This document shows, piece by piece, positions 46,215-57,700 of a stretch of DNA of 64,000 bases. Within the stretch, counting starts at the first letter, position 1, and each line of letters starts with the position of its first letter. The stretch lies in NCBI RefSeq assembly GCF_026151205.1, contig NC_087073.1:868001-932000 (forward strand), in the 5' to 3' direction. The notes below the pieces were generated by a model. That model ran no database searches. It was not told where the DNA came from and saw only the letters and a program-made list of their open reading frames with translations. This DNA is from Bolinopsis microptera. Lineage: Eukaryota; Ctenophora; Tentaculata; Lobata; Bolinopsidae. The position numbers were made by a program, and so were the translations under genes.

Positions 46215-48202
46215 AGGACATAACTGCAGTCCACCAGCTGGTACAAGGTGAACTAGTTAACTGCAGTCCACCAGCTGGTACAAGGTGAACCGGTTAACTG
46301 CAGTCCACCAGCTGGTACAAGGTGAACCGGTTAACTGCAGTCCACCAGCTGGTACAAGGTGAACCGGTTAACTGCAGTCCACCAGCTGGTACAAGGTGAA
46401 CCGGTTAACTGCAGTCCACCAGCTGGTACAAGGTGAACCGGTTAACTGCAGTCCACCAGCTGGTACAAGGTGAACCGGTTAACTGCAGTCCACCAGCTGG
46501 TACAAGGTGAACCGGTTAACTGCAGTCCACCAGCTGGTACAAGGTGAACCGGTTAACTGCAGTCCACCAGCTGGTACAAGGTGAACCGGTTAACTGCAGT
46601 CCACCAGCTGGTACAAGGTGAACCGGTTAACTGCAGTCCACCAGCTGGTACAAGGTGAACCGGTTAACTGCAGTCCACCAGCTGGTACAAGGTGAACCGG
46701 TTAACTGCAGTCCACCAGCTGGTACAAGGTGAACCGGTTAACTGCAGTCCACCAGCTGGTACAAGGTGAACCGGTTAACTGCAGTCCACCAGCTGGTACA
46801 AGGTGAACCGGTTAACTGCAGTCCACCAGCTGGTACAAGGTGAACCGGTTAACTGCAGTCCACCAGCTGGTACAAGGTGAACCGGTTAACTGCAGTCCAC
46901 CAGCTGGTACAAGGTGAACCGGTTAACTGCAGTCCACCAGCTGGTACAAGGTGAACCGGTTAACTGCAGTCCACCAGCTGGTACAAGGTGAACCGGTTAA
47001 CTGCAGTCCACCAGCTGGTACAAGGTGAACCGGTTAACTGCAGTCCACCAGCTGGTACAAGGTGAACCGGTTAACTGCAGTCCACCAGCTGGTACAAGGT
47101 GAACCGGTTAACTGCAGTCCACCAGCTGGTACAAGGTGAACCGGTTAACTGCAGTCCACCAGCTGGTACAAGGTGAACCGGTTAACTGCAGTCCACCAGC
47201 TGGTACAAGGTGAACCGGTTAACTGCAGTCCACCAGCTGGTACAAGGTGAACCGGTTAACTGCAGTCCACCAGCTGGTACAAGGTGAACCGGTTAACTGC
47301 AGTCCACCAGCTGGTACAAGGTGAACCGGTTAACTGCAGTCCACCAGCTGGTACAAGGTGAACCGGTTAACTGCAGTCCACCAGCTGGTACAAGGTGAAC
47401 CGGTTAACTGCAGTCCACCAGCTGGTACAAGGTGAACCGGTTAACTGCAGTCCACCAGCTGGTACAAGGTGAACCAGTTAACTGCAGTCCACCAGCTGGT
47501 ACAAGGTGAACCGGTTAACTGCAGTCCACCAGCTGGTACAAGGTGAACCGGTTAACTGCAGTCCACCAGCTGGTACAAGGTGAACCGGTTAACTGCAGTC
47601 CACCAGCTGGTACAAGGTGAACCGGTTAACTGCAGTCCACCAGCTGGTACAAGGTGAACCGGTTAACTGCAGTCCACCAGCTGGTACAAGGTGAACCGGT
47701 TAACTGCAGTCCACCAGCTGGTACAAGGTGAACCGGTTAACTGCAGTCCACCAGCTGGTACAAGGTGAACCGGTTAACTGCAGTCCACCAGCTGGTACAA
47801 GGTGAACCGGTTAACTGCAGTCCACCAGCTGGTACAAGGTGAACCGGTTAACTGCAGTCCACCAGCTGGTACAAGGTGAACCGGTTAACTGCAGTCCACC
47901 AGCTGGTACAAGGTGAACCGGTTAACTGCAGTCCACCAGCTGGTACAAGGTGAACCGGTTAACTGCAGTCCACCAGCTGGTACAAGGTGAACCGGTTAAC
48001 TGCAGTCCACCAGCTGGTACAAGGTGAACCGGTTAACTGCAGTCCACCAGCTGGTACAAGGTGAACCAGTTAACTGCAGTCCACCAGCTGGTACAAGGTG
48101 AACCAGTTAACTGCAGTCCACCAGCTGGTACAAGGTGAACCAGTTAACTGCAGTCCACCAGCTGGTACAAGGTGAACCAGTTAACTGCAGTCCACCAGCT
48201 GG
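46215..48202. repeat. 37-bp satellite, ~53 nearly identical copies
   Basis: Unit TTAACTGCAGTCCACCAGCT followed by GGTACAAGGTGAACCGG. Variation is almost confined to CCGG versus CCAG at one site, found mainly at the two ends. It is intergenic between the convergent AEBP2-like and SMIM11-like genes. Each unit holds CAGCTGG and GTTAAC palindromes. Confidence 0.98.
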
Positions 48203-48911
48203 ATTTAGGAGCTACTGAGGCACATTATATTATTAATATTATGGATACGACGCGGGCACGGAGCATGCAATTTCGTATCGAATCATCTCGTAACCAATAC
48301 GTCGCGCGCTTATTTTACACACTGATAGTACGATAGACTTTTGATGATATAATGTCGTCGCGGCTTACCTAAATACATGTTAGCGGGGGAAGCTAACGTG
48401 GCGATTTGTTGATCGTTTAATTATTCAGAGTTTTATAACAGATTGTGTACACGTAGTAAATGGTCGATACTACTTTAGTTAATGGACCAGCTGTTTCCAA
48501 GGAGAAAGTTTAACTGTGGAGTGTGTGTGGTATATTCAGCTGCCTAAAATCAGTCTGTTTCTGAGAAGTTCGGTAGAGGGAAGAATGAGGCTAATTTAGG
48601 AGGAATAGGAAGATTTGTAGTTACACTACTAGTTACCTGGTTACTAGTGTAGGTTACCATGGTAACTATAAAGATTTGTCTCCTGAATGTAGAGTATCTC
48701 ACAGTAGATCAAGGTTTTATTTCTACCGTATAATTTATGAAAACACGAAAAATCAAGACTCAGATTCTAATGACGATTCCCATGAAATATTTAAAATAAA
48801 GTTACAATCAAATGTGTCTGATAAAAGTTAAATAAACATCCTGGAGTTTGAGGTACTAGATACTAATAAACATAATTACAATTTAACATCATATCAGATG
48901 TTTTTACAGTC
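48203..48911. other. Intergenic / 3' flank of the SMIM11-like gene
   Basis: Unique sequence with a small GTTACC/GGTAAC cluster at about 48621-48667. No gene seen. Confidence 0.5.
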
Positions 48912-49234
48912 TTAATTCTTCTTATTCTTTTTCTTTTGTTTAACAGCAAGTTTGGCTCTGTTCCAACTATACATCTTATAACCAACGAACCCTGTAAATA
49001 ATAATTTGTTATATCAAAGTAGAAAAGTAAAAACTGTTAAAAATTAATAAGATTTAACATCATTATTTAATATTTTGATGTTATAAATCATCATCGATAT
49101 AATACCAAGAAACAACATTTAAAATGAACAGTAAATTCCTCACCAAACATTGCAAGAACAACAATGGCAGGAAGAACAAACACAGCCGGGTTATACTGCT
49201 GACCAAACAGCCGGTCTCCACCTATTTCAACCAT
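48912..49234 (-). CDS. SMIM11-like small single-pass membrane protein (56 residues)
   Basis: Two exons join in phase: 49144-49234 (ATG, donor TTTG|GTGAGG) and 48912-48991 (acceptor TTTACAG, stop TAA), with a 152-bp intron. The 56-residue product has a short lumenal-type start (MVEIGGDRLFGQQYNP). A membrane segment follows (about 17-34, AVFVLPAIVVLAMFGFVG), then YKMYSWNRAKLAVKQKKKNKKN-type basic tail. The junction GxKMYxxxRxxxxxKQxK and the total length agree with vertebrate SMIM11 (58 residues, AGVKMYQRKRLEAKQQK), whose function is not well established. An acceptor-like TTTAAG lies six bases before the ATG, so a 5' UTR exon is likely. Homology rests on about ten residues and is tentative; the exon structure itself is convincing. 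Confidence 0.68.
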
Positions 49235-49565
49235 CTTGCCCTTAAATTAGATGAAACATTATTGTGTGGGAAATATACCAGATTACCAGCATTTTATTAA
49301 TATAAATTGAATATGTGAGCTATAGGAGTAAACAAGCAATGAGCAGTATTTAAGATGAAGCGATCAATAAAATTGCCACTCCGAGCCAGGGTATGAGCGT
49401 TATCACTGAGTCAGATCTAGTCTCATTAGACGGTCACGTGAAAAAACATAAGCTGTTTCAATTTCATTGGATTTCAGTAAACGATCAATCAAATCAAGTG
49501 ACTACCCAAGTAAAAATAATCACGTGACACACTGCCCTGTACGGGAACCTAAAATAGCTGGGCCT
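49235..49565. other. 5' flank of the SMIM11-like gene
   Basis: Unique sequence with CACGTG at 49434 and 49523. A 5' UTR exon may lie here. Nothing firm. Confidence 0.45.
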
Positions 49566-50632
49566 AGCTGTTAGAGGGCTGTTAGGGGGCTGTTAGGGGG
49601 CTGTTAGGGGGCTATTAGGGGGGCTGTTAGGGGGCTGTTAGAGGGCTGTTAGAGGGCTGTTAGAGGGCTGTTAGAGGGCTGTTAGAGGGCTGTTAGAGGG
49701 CTATTAGGGGAGCTGTTAGGGGGCTGTTAGGGGGCTGTTAGAGGGCTGTTAGAGGGCTGTTAGGGGGCTGTTAGGGGGCTGTTAGAGGGCTGTTAGGGGG
49801 CTGTTAGAGGGCTGTTAGGGGGCTGTTAGAGGGCTGTTAGGGGGCTGTTAGAGGGCTGTTAGAGGGCTGTTAGGGGGGCTGTTTGAGGGCTGTTAGGGGG
49901 CTGTTAGGGGGCTGTTAGAGAGCTGTTAGGGGGCTGTTAGGGGGCTGTTAGAGGGCTGTTAGGGGGCTGTTAGAGGATTGTTAGGGGGCTGTTAGAGGGC
50001 TGTTAGGGGGCTGTTAGGGGGCTGTTAGAGGGCTGTTAGGGGGCTGTTAGGGGCTGTTAGGGGGCTGTTAGAGAGCTGTTAGAGGGCTGTTAGGGGGCTG
50101 TTAGAGGGCTGTTAGGGGGCTGTTAGAGGGCTGTTAGGGGGCTGTTAGGGGGCTGTTAGGGGGCTGTTAAAGGGCTGTTAGAGGGCTGTTAGGGGGCTGT
50201 TAGGGGGCTGTTAGGGGGCTGTTAAAGGGCTGTTAGAGGGCTGTTAGGGGGCTGTTAGAGGATTGTTAGGGGGCTGTTAGAGGGCTGTTAGGGGGCTGTT
50301 AGGGGGCTGTTAGAGGGCTGTTAGGGGGCTGTTAGAGGATTGTTAGGGGGCTGTTAGGGGGCTGTTAGAGGGCTGTTAGGCGGCTGTTAGGGGGCTGTTA
50401 GAGGGCTGTTAGGGGGCTGTTAGGGGGCTGTTAGAGGGCTGTTAGAGGGCTGTTAGGGGCTGTTAGAGGGCTGTTAGGGGGCTGTTAGGGGGCTGTTAGA
50501 GGGCTGTTAGAGGGCTGTTAGGGGGCTGTTAGGGGGCTGTTAGGGGGGCTGTTAGAGGGCTGTTAGGGGGCTGTTAGGGGGGCTGTTAGGGGGCTGTTAG
50601 GGGGCTGTTAGAGGGCTGTTAGGGGGCTGTTG
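49566..50632. repeat. 11-bp satellite GGGGGCTGTTA / GAGGGCTGTTA
   Basis: About 96 units, with GGGGG and GAGGG variants mixed through the array. The G-run every 11 bases on + gives regular G-quadruplex potential. Confidence 0.97.
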
Positions 50633-51054
50633 TATCTATTTGCTGCGCTGAAACCCTGATGTGAAATACAAACATGTACAAAAGCTATGGTCTTTACATT
50701 TACCTCGCTATGTCAAAGTACGTACCTGAATAAGCTTGTTTAATGATAAAATGGTCAAACTTCAAAGAATGAGTAGTCAATCAGTGAAACAAGCAGTTCA
50801 TAAAATTTGATAAAAATCAATTATCATAAATAAATCATCTATTTAACAAAAGTGTCCATCATACAAAACAAATTGTTGACAAAATGCTGGTCAAATATAA
50901 ACATTAATTTAGAACAATTAGCCAGTTTGACAAGGTATCATAATAACATGTGACAGACCCGACAGCTGGAGCCCGGAGCAGGGACTGAACGAGGTCAACT
51001 CGATGAAACATTGCAACACAAGATAAGGCAGATAACTGTTTAGTCACCAGCACA
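50633..51054. other. Intergenic, no supported feature
   Basis: AT-rich unique sequence between two satellites. Nothing seen. Confidence 0.5.
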
Positions 51055-51735
51055 CGTGACACCCTGTCACATGACACACTACCCTGTCACGTGACCCACT
51101 ACCCTGTCACGTGACACACTACCCTGTCACGTGACCCACTACCCTGTCACGTGACCCACTACCCTGTCACGTGACCCACTACCCTGTCACGTGACACACT
51201 ACCCTGTCACGTGACTCACTACCCTGTCACGTGACACACTACCCTGTCACGTGACACACTACCCTGTCACGTGACCCACTACCCTGTCACGTGACACCCT
51301 ACCCTGTCACGTGACTCACTACCCTGTCACGTGACACAATACCCTGTCACGTGACCCACCACCCTGTCACGTGACACACTACCCTGTCACGTGACACCCT
51401 GTCACGTGACACCCTACCCTGTCACGTGACTCACTACCCTGTCACGTGACACACTACCCTGTCACGTGACCCACTACCCTGTCACGTGACCCACTACCCT
51501 GTCACGTGACCCACTACCCTGTCACGTGACACCCTGTCACGTGACCCACTACCCTGTCACGTGACACAATACCCTGTCACGTGACACACTACCCTGTCAC
51601 GTGACCCACTACCCTGTCACGTGACACCCTGTCACGTGACCCACTACCCTGTCACGTGACACCCTGTCACGTGACACACTACCCTGTCACGTGACCCACT
51701 ACCCTGTCACGTGACACACTACCCTGTCACGTGAC
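51055..51735. repeat. 20-bp satellite ACCCTGTCACGTGACCCACT (E-box)
   Basis: About 34 units with CCC/CAC/CTC variants and some shortened to 10-12 bp. Each has a GTCACGTGAC palindrome, that is, a CACGTG E-box. The array ends eight bases from the strap stop codon, so if strap has a normal 3' UTR the array is transcribed in it. Confidence 0.97.
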
Positions 51736-51743
51736 TCACGTCA

Positions 51744-54700
51744 TTAGCTCATAACAAACTCTTGGTTAGCCGGGCTGTTGTTAGTAAGGTCTGGGCATTG
51801 CCACAGTCCATATGTTTTACCAACACAGTTCTGCCAGAGACGGATGGTGCCGTCTTCGCTGCCTGACGCGTACAGCTCTCCGTCCGGGGAGTATCGGATA
51901 CAGTGGACCGGACCGAAGTGTTTCTTGTAGGACTCTAGTACCCGCCCTGTCTCTATACTCACTTTGTAAACGTATAGGTCTTCTCCCCCGCACACGAAAT
52001 ATCTCTGAGGTTGTTACTTGTTAGTTACCACTAGTTACCACTAGTTACCACTAGTTACCACTAGTTACCACTAGTTACCACTAGTTACCACTAGTTACCA
52101 CTAGTTACAATATCTCTGAGGTTTTTAGTGAGCATTGTTAGAGTATGTCATAGTCAAAGTGGAAATTTCCAAAGTTGATTAAGAATACGAGTAAAGGAGT
52201 AACTATCAAGATTTCAGAATCTTTTGCTGCCCATATTTTAAGTGGTGCCACAAGTACAATTAAATAACTTCGAGTTGGTGGAGGGAGGACACCCCTAGTA
52301 GAAACAGGGAGGACGGAGGTACATGACATGTACCACTTCGCTGGAGTGGTCAATTAAAGTGACTGCAGGTGTGCGGAGTACTGTTATTACTGCGGAGTAC
52401 TGTTATTACTTTCCAAAAGTTAAGGCTATTTCGAAGGTGCAGACTGCAGGAGCAAGGAAGAAAAAAGCATTTTCGTCGGGAATGGTGATATATTTCTTAG
52501 CGAAGGCAACGGTCAAGTCTACCGATTTTTGGGGTTTGGACAAAATTGAAGATGTAAAGTAATCGCTTTTTTTCTCAACACTTATTTTACTTCGGACATT
52601 CCAACAGCCTCATTGTTACACAAGTGTGTAACCAGCCAATTACAGGAAGCCGAAGGATTCAATTATACATTAGGCCAGTGACGGTTAAGGTAGTGTGTAC
52701 CATACTTTCTTCGCCCGAGACTTTGCTGCAATGGGCAGCTCCTCATTTAACCCTCACACCCGATTTCTCGAGTATTTGGCTGAGTGGACCGGGGGGCTGC
52801 ATAGACCACTCAGGATCCTTAGCTGAGCGTCGATGACGCTCACCCCACGGCTAGTGACAGAGTCGGGAATCGAACCTGGTACCTCAAGCAATACCAGGCG
52901 GATTAACCAACTGAGCCACTAAGCCGGATTAAAAAATGCCGCGAATATAGCGACGTCGCCAATTTATTGGTTCGGTATGTTGTTGGTTCGACATTCCAAG
53001 TTTTACAGTATGCGTAATTCTATTGCGGCCCCCTAAATCAATTAAACTCATATTTATGGATAATGCAGCGAAATATGATATTATGATAATATGGTAATAT
53101 TTCTCACCTTAAATTATAAAACTCCTCAATACATTTTTTTCTGTTCTCGGTTCCCGCTTGCAGTTTTAACTTGGTTACATTTGTAACTATTGTGTAAATG
53201 TAAAATCGGATCGTTTCGTTATCTTTAGTGGCTGCATCATAATGGAAAAAATTTCGCGGACTATAAACTCGTCAGAGATTCCAGAAGAGCTGTTTATTTT
53301 CAAGACTCATTTAACTTTCATTGAAAAAGGTTGGCTTCCATTGGACGGAAACGTGGTCGTGGAATCTTTTCAATCGTCAACGGGACAAATTTATTCTAGC
53401 ATCATTCACCACGAAGATGAAAAGAAAATTATTATAAAAATTGACTTTTACATCGATGATAATGCTACCTTGAAGGATATCGACCTTTTCTTAAATAAAG
53501 TCCTGAGTGGTAAGAATGAGTCAAATTTCGGTGAATGGTTCGTTATGAATTTCCAGACGAGATATTTTGATTACATCGTCACGGGTGTTAACCAAAGACT
53601 TGGTTTCCACTTTGAAGGAGACCCCACAAAGTGGAACCACAACTTGTTCGCTGCTCCCGCATCAAAACCTGACCAAATTTCTGTACCACAAGGCTATATA
53701 CTTGGCCCACTGCTAGAGGGCCATACTGCGGTCATTACGACTCAGTGGGCTTTGGATATTGGATTCAAAAACAAAGACGATAGTACTCTTCACTCGATGG
53801 TATTGGCAGAGATTACTCAAAGACCGTGCTTTGGGATTTTCTCTCAAAGTGATCCAGCGACTCCGATTGCATGGCTTACTGTAAATGGTGGGGGAAGTGT
53901 AGGGAAGTTGCATGTAAAGGAGAGTCACAGAAGAAGAGGGTTAGCTAGAATACTCGTAAGACATACTCTGAAGACAATTCAGGACATCCATGGAGTGGAA
54001 TGTCGTGTACATTCTTGTGCCAAAAAGGACAATACTGCGTCTATGGGCTTGTTTCTATCAGAAGGTTGGCAACTTCAACCCTTTAACTACAAAATTATAC
54101 TTTTCCGTAAGACTGAAGTTTCTGGGCTATGATCTCAACTCAATGTAAACTTTGATAAGAAATTGGACTTCTGACAGTTGGGCGGAAAATTATTACCTAG
54201 CATTTGATTCAAAATTTTAATATTATCAGATAACCAACATTTTTTCTTTGTAATACATTTTATTAATAGAAACCGATCAATGCTCATAATCGTGTCTCAC
54301 AGTATGAATATTTCAAGTCACGTGATCAGGAGAGCACTGTCATTAAAACTACAGATAGGAATTATCGTGCCATTTTATGATTAAATTTGAACAATTTGAA
54401 CTTCACTTGTGCAGTTGGCCGGGTACTTGGAACTCACAATTGTCACATCACCTTTACTCTGACAGTACATCTAGGATAGCATCCAAATTAGACTCCACTA
54501 TCGAGGAGCTTGTAACTGGATTAATATGGAGTCACCAGAGAGAAACGCAAACGTTCTAAACATTGAAAACAGTGTTCAAATAACATTGACCACCACAGTG
54601 CACTAATGCTGTCTTCAGCTGGGGATGATGTTGTGAAGTGCACTAATGCCGGGGGGAGGGACCTTTTCTCGGCAACAATAGCAAGGTTAGGGTGGGTACC

Positions 54701-57700
54701 CAAGGTTATTATTGAAACTATTTAGCAGCCCTGATATGAAGTTCGTAATACTGTTATAACCCTCTATGGTATACAACCCTTCTTAATAATTATCCGAGGG
54801 TAGACTGTGATCCTGACTATTAATAAACAACTATAAGACCGGACATTATAAGTAAGTAACCATGGTAACCATTATAAGACTTCAAGACCTGCTTAGATCA
54901 CCTCAACGTGTACTTTGAGACGGTAATCATGCCATATTTGGGATTACAAAGTACAGAAAGGTAATTTTAGACTTCATAATATTATCTTTTAGTTATGAAT
55001 TGCTGGGCCAAATCAGTTGATTAACTGCTGCCATTCTGTTGATAAATAATAACTGTCATAAAGAAGTTACGGTACGTGGCCTGGTAAACATCATAATTTA
55101 TGATTTATTTATTCCTAGCATTATCCATGATAAGAAGCATTATGACATTTTACTGCAAATAATTATCAATAATTTCTCCATTCTAACCTAACCTTCAATT
55201 GACAGTGACCAAAGAAGGAGAAATGCAGCTAAAAAAACAGACTTAAAAGTAGCAGGGCTCCATGATATAAGGTAACTTGTTGTTGTATCTTGTGTTGAAC
55301 ACGACAATTAATATTGATAAAATCTACGGAAAAATTATTTTTCTAGTAGGCTGTGCGGAAAATGAAAGCTACTAAAATTTAGAACAACCGAGAACAGCAG
55401 CTCAGCTTATATAAACTTCAAATTTGCTTGATTTAATTTGATTATAATTCTAATTCTAAAAATTTAAAGGTTTATCACTAATTAAAGTCGTAACTGGCCT
55501 AAGTAAAAGTACATTACTCTCTCTTGTAATATTGATAAGAACCTGGTCTAAGTGAAGAGAAGCACTGTTCACAACGCAAGGTAAACTGTGTGTGCGTAAC
55601 AGATCAAACGTTGTAACGTCGTAGAGCGCCACGTTGTTACCGTACGTTACTGTGACCACTTTAACGTCATCCTTCAACACCATGCCTGCAGAAAGGTACG
55701 TTACTAGGGTGTTACTAGGGTGTTACTAAGGTGTTACTAGGGTGTTACTAAGGTGTTACTAAGGTGTTACTACTAACTTACTATTGAGGGTACGTTACTA
55801 AGGTGTTACTAAGGTGTTACTAGGGTGTTACTAAGGTGTTACTAAGGTGTTACTAAGGTGTTACTACTAACTTACTATTGAGAGGCTGATCGAAGGTACG
55901 TTACTAGGGTGTTACTAGGGTGTTACTAGGGTGTTACTAAGGTGTTACTAAGGTGTTACTAAGGTGTTACTAAGGTGTTACTAAGGTGTTACTAAGGTGT
56001 TACTACTAACTTACTATTGAGAGGCTGATCGAAGGTACGTTACTAGGGTGTTACTAGGGTGTTACTAGGGTGTTACTAGGGTGTTACTAAGGTGTTACTA
56101 AGGTGTTACTAAGGTGTTACTAAGGTGTTACTACTAACTTACTATTGAGAGGCTGATCGAAGGTACGTTACTAGGGTGTTACTAGGGTGTTACTAGGGTG
56201 TTACTAGGGTGTTACTAGGGTGTTACTAGGGTGTTACTGAGGTGTTACTAAGGTGTTACTAAGGTGTTACTAAGGTGTTACTAAGGTGTTACTAAGGTGT
56301 TACTAAGGTGTTACTAAGGTGTTACTAAGGTGTTACTAAGGTGTTACTAAGGTGTTACTACTTGGTGTTACTAAGGTGTTACTAAGGTGTTACTACTAAC
56401 TTACTATTGAGAGGCTGATCGAAAGACTGCTGTTTCAGCTCCTTTTTAGCTCGTCTATCCCACACTTTCATCAGTTTGTCTTCACCAGTAGTTATGAAGT
56501 AATTGTCATTACCCAAGAACTTGCATCCTTTGATGCCTCCGTTATGTCCTGCGTACTCCTGACAAAACTGTTTTAATTTTCTTGAAGATTTTAAAGAATC
56601 TATGGAAGGCAAAATTTTCAAAAATGTTTTCATCAACATAATATAATATCATTAAAATGCATTTTTCTACAACTTGTAAACAATTTTTGGCTTATATCAA
56701 CATTAATTAATCAAATACCTCGATGGAGTTCTGCGGTTGTCGGACATCCCAGATACTCAGTACCGATCTTGAAGTACCAGTGAGTAATAAATGCGTGTCC
56801 CGGTTTATTGACACCGATTTTACCTGGATAAGGGGGAATATTATTAGGTTTAATATACTAGCTTAAGTTACTAGTTTTGAGTTACTAGATATTGAAGAAG
56901 GAGAAAATACAATTGAGATGATCTCAACAAAACTCACAATATGGGAGTGAGTGAAGGATGCAAGACAGTTTCCAGTTTCGGCATCCCAATAGTTGGAGGT
57001 AAAATCAGCAGCACCAGTAGCAGCTCTGGTACCGTTATAGCTGATGTCCACTGCCCAGATTGCACCTTTGTGACCCTCAAACGTTCCCAGCCAATCTCCT
57101 GGGAGAAGGAAGTAAATTGTACAGGTAAAACCATGTCGTTATAAAATATAGACAAAGTTAACATCACTCAAAGAAGACCTTTATTTATTAAATACAAAGT
57201 CAATGTTCAACATGTTCAACAAGTTCAACATGTTCAACATGTTCAACATGTTCAACATGTTCAACATGTTCAACATGTTCAACATGTTCAACATGTTCAA
57301 CATGTTCAACATGTTCAACATGTTCAACATGTTCAACATGTTCAACATGTTCAACATGACATGTTATTGCTATGATAATACTTGTCCTCCACTTTACAAC
57401 AGCCCTCACTTTGAGAGTCCACAAATCTCATTAGGTCGTGATTGTGATATTAATAAATGAAGTGCAAACCACTTTCATACCTGAGTATTTTTTTAAAGTG
57501 GCAATGTTCCAGCTCCAATTTTGTTGTGCTGTATTACACTTAATTATTCCTAAGTCAAGAAATAAACTGTAGGGACTACCGGTGGGTGATGAATAATTGA
57601 GAATCCAACAGGATCTTGTTCTCTTCATTGTGCTGATTCCGGGAAGCATTCGTTTTACGCTCTAATCCTATTAAAAATCGAGATATCGGTCATTGAAAAA

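Noticed and set aside
52323-52562. 79-codon + strand frame in strap intron 5
   Set aside because: No homology, splice context or repeat evidence.
52860-52927. tRNA gene on the minus strand
   Set aside because: A- and B-boxes are present but the acceptor stem does not pair and the sequence continues into a SINE body.
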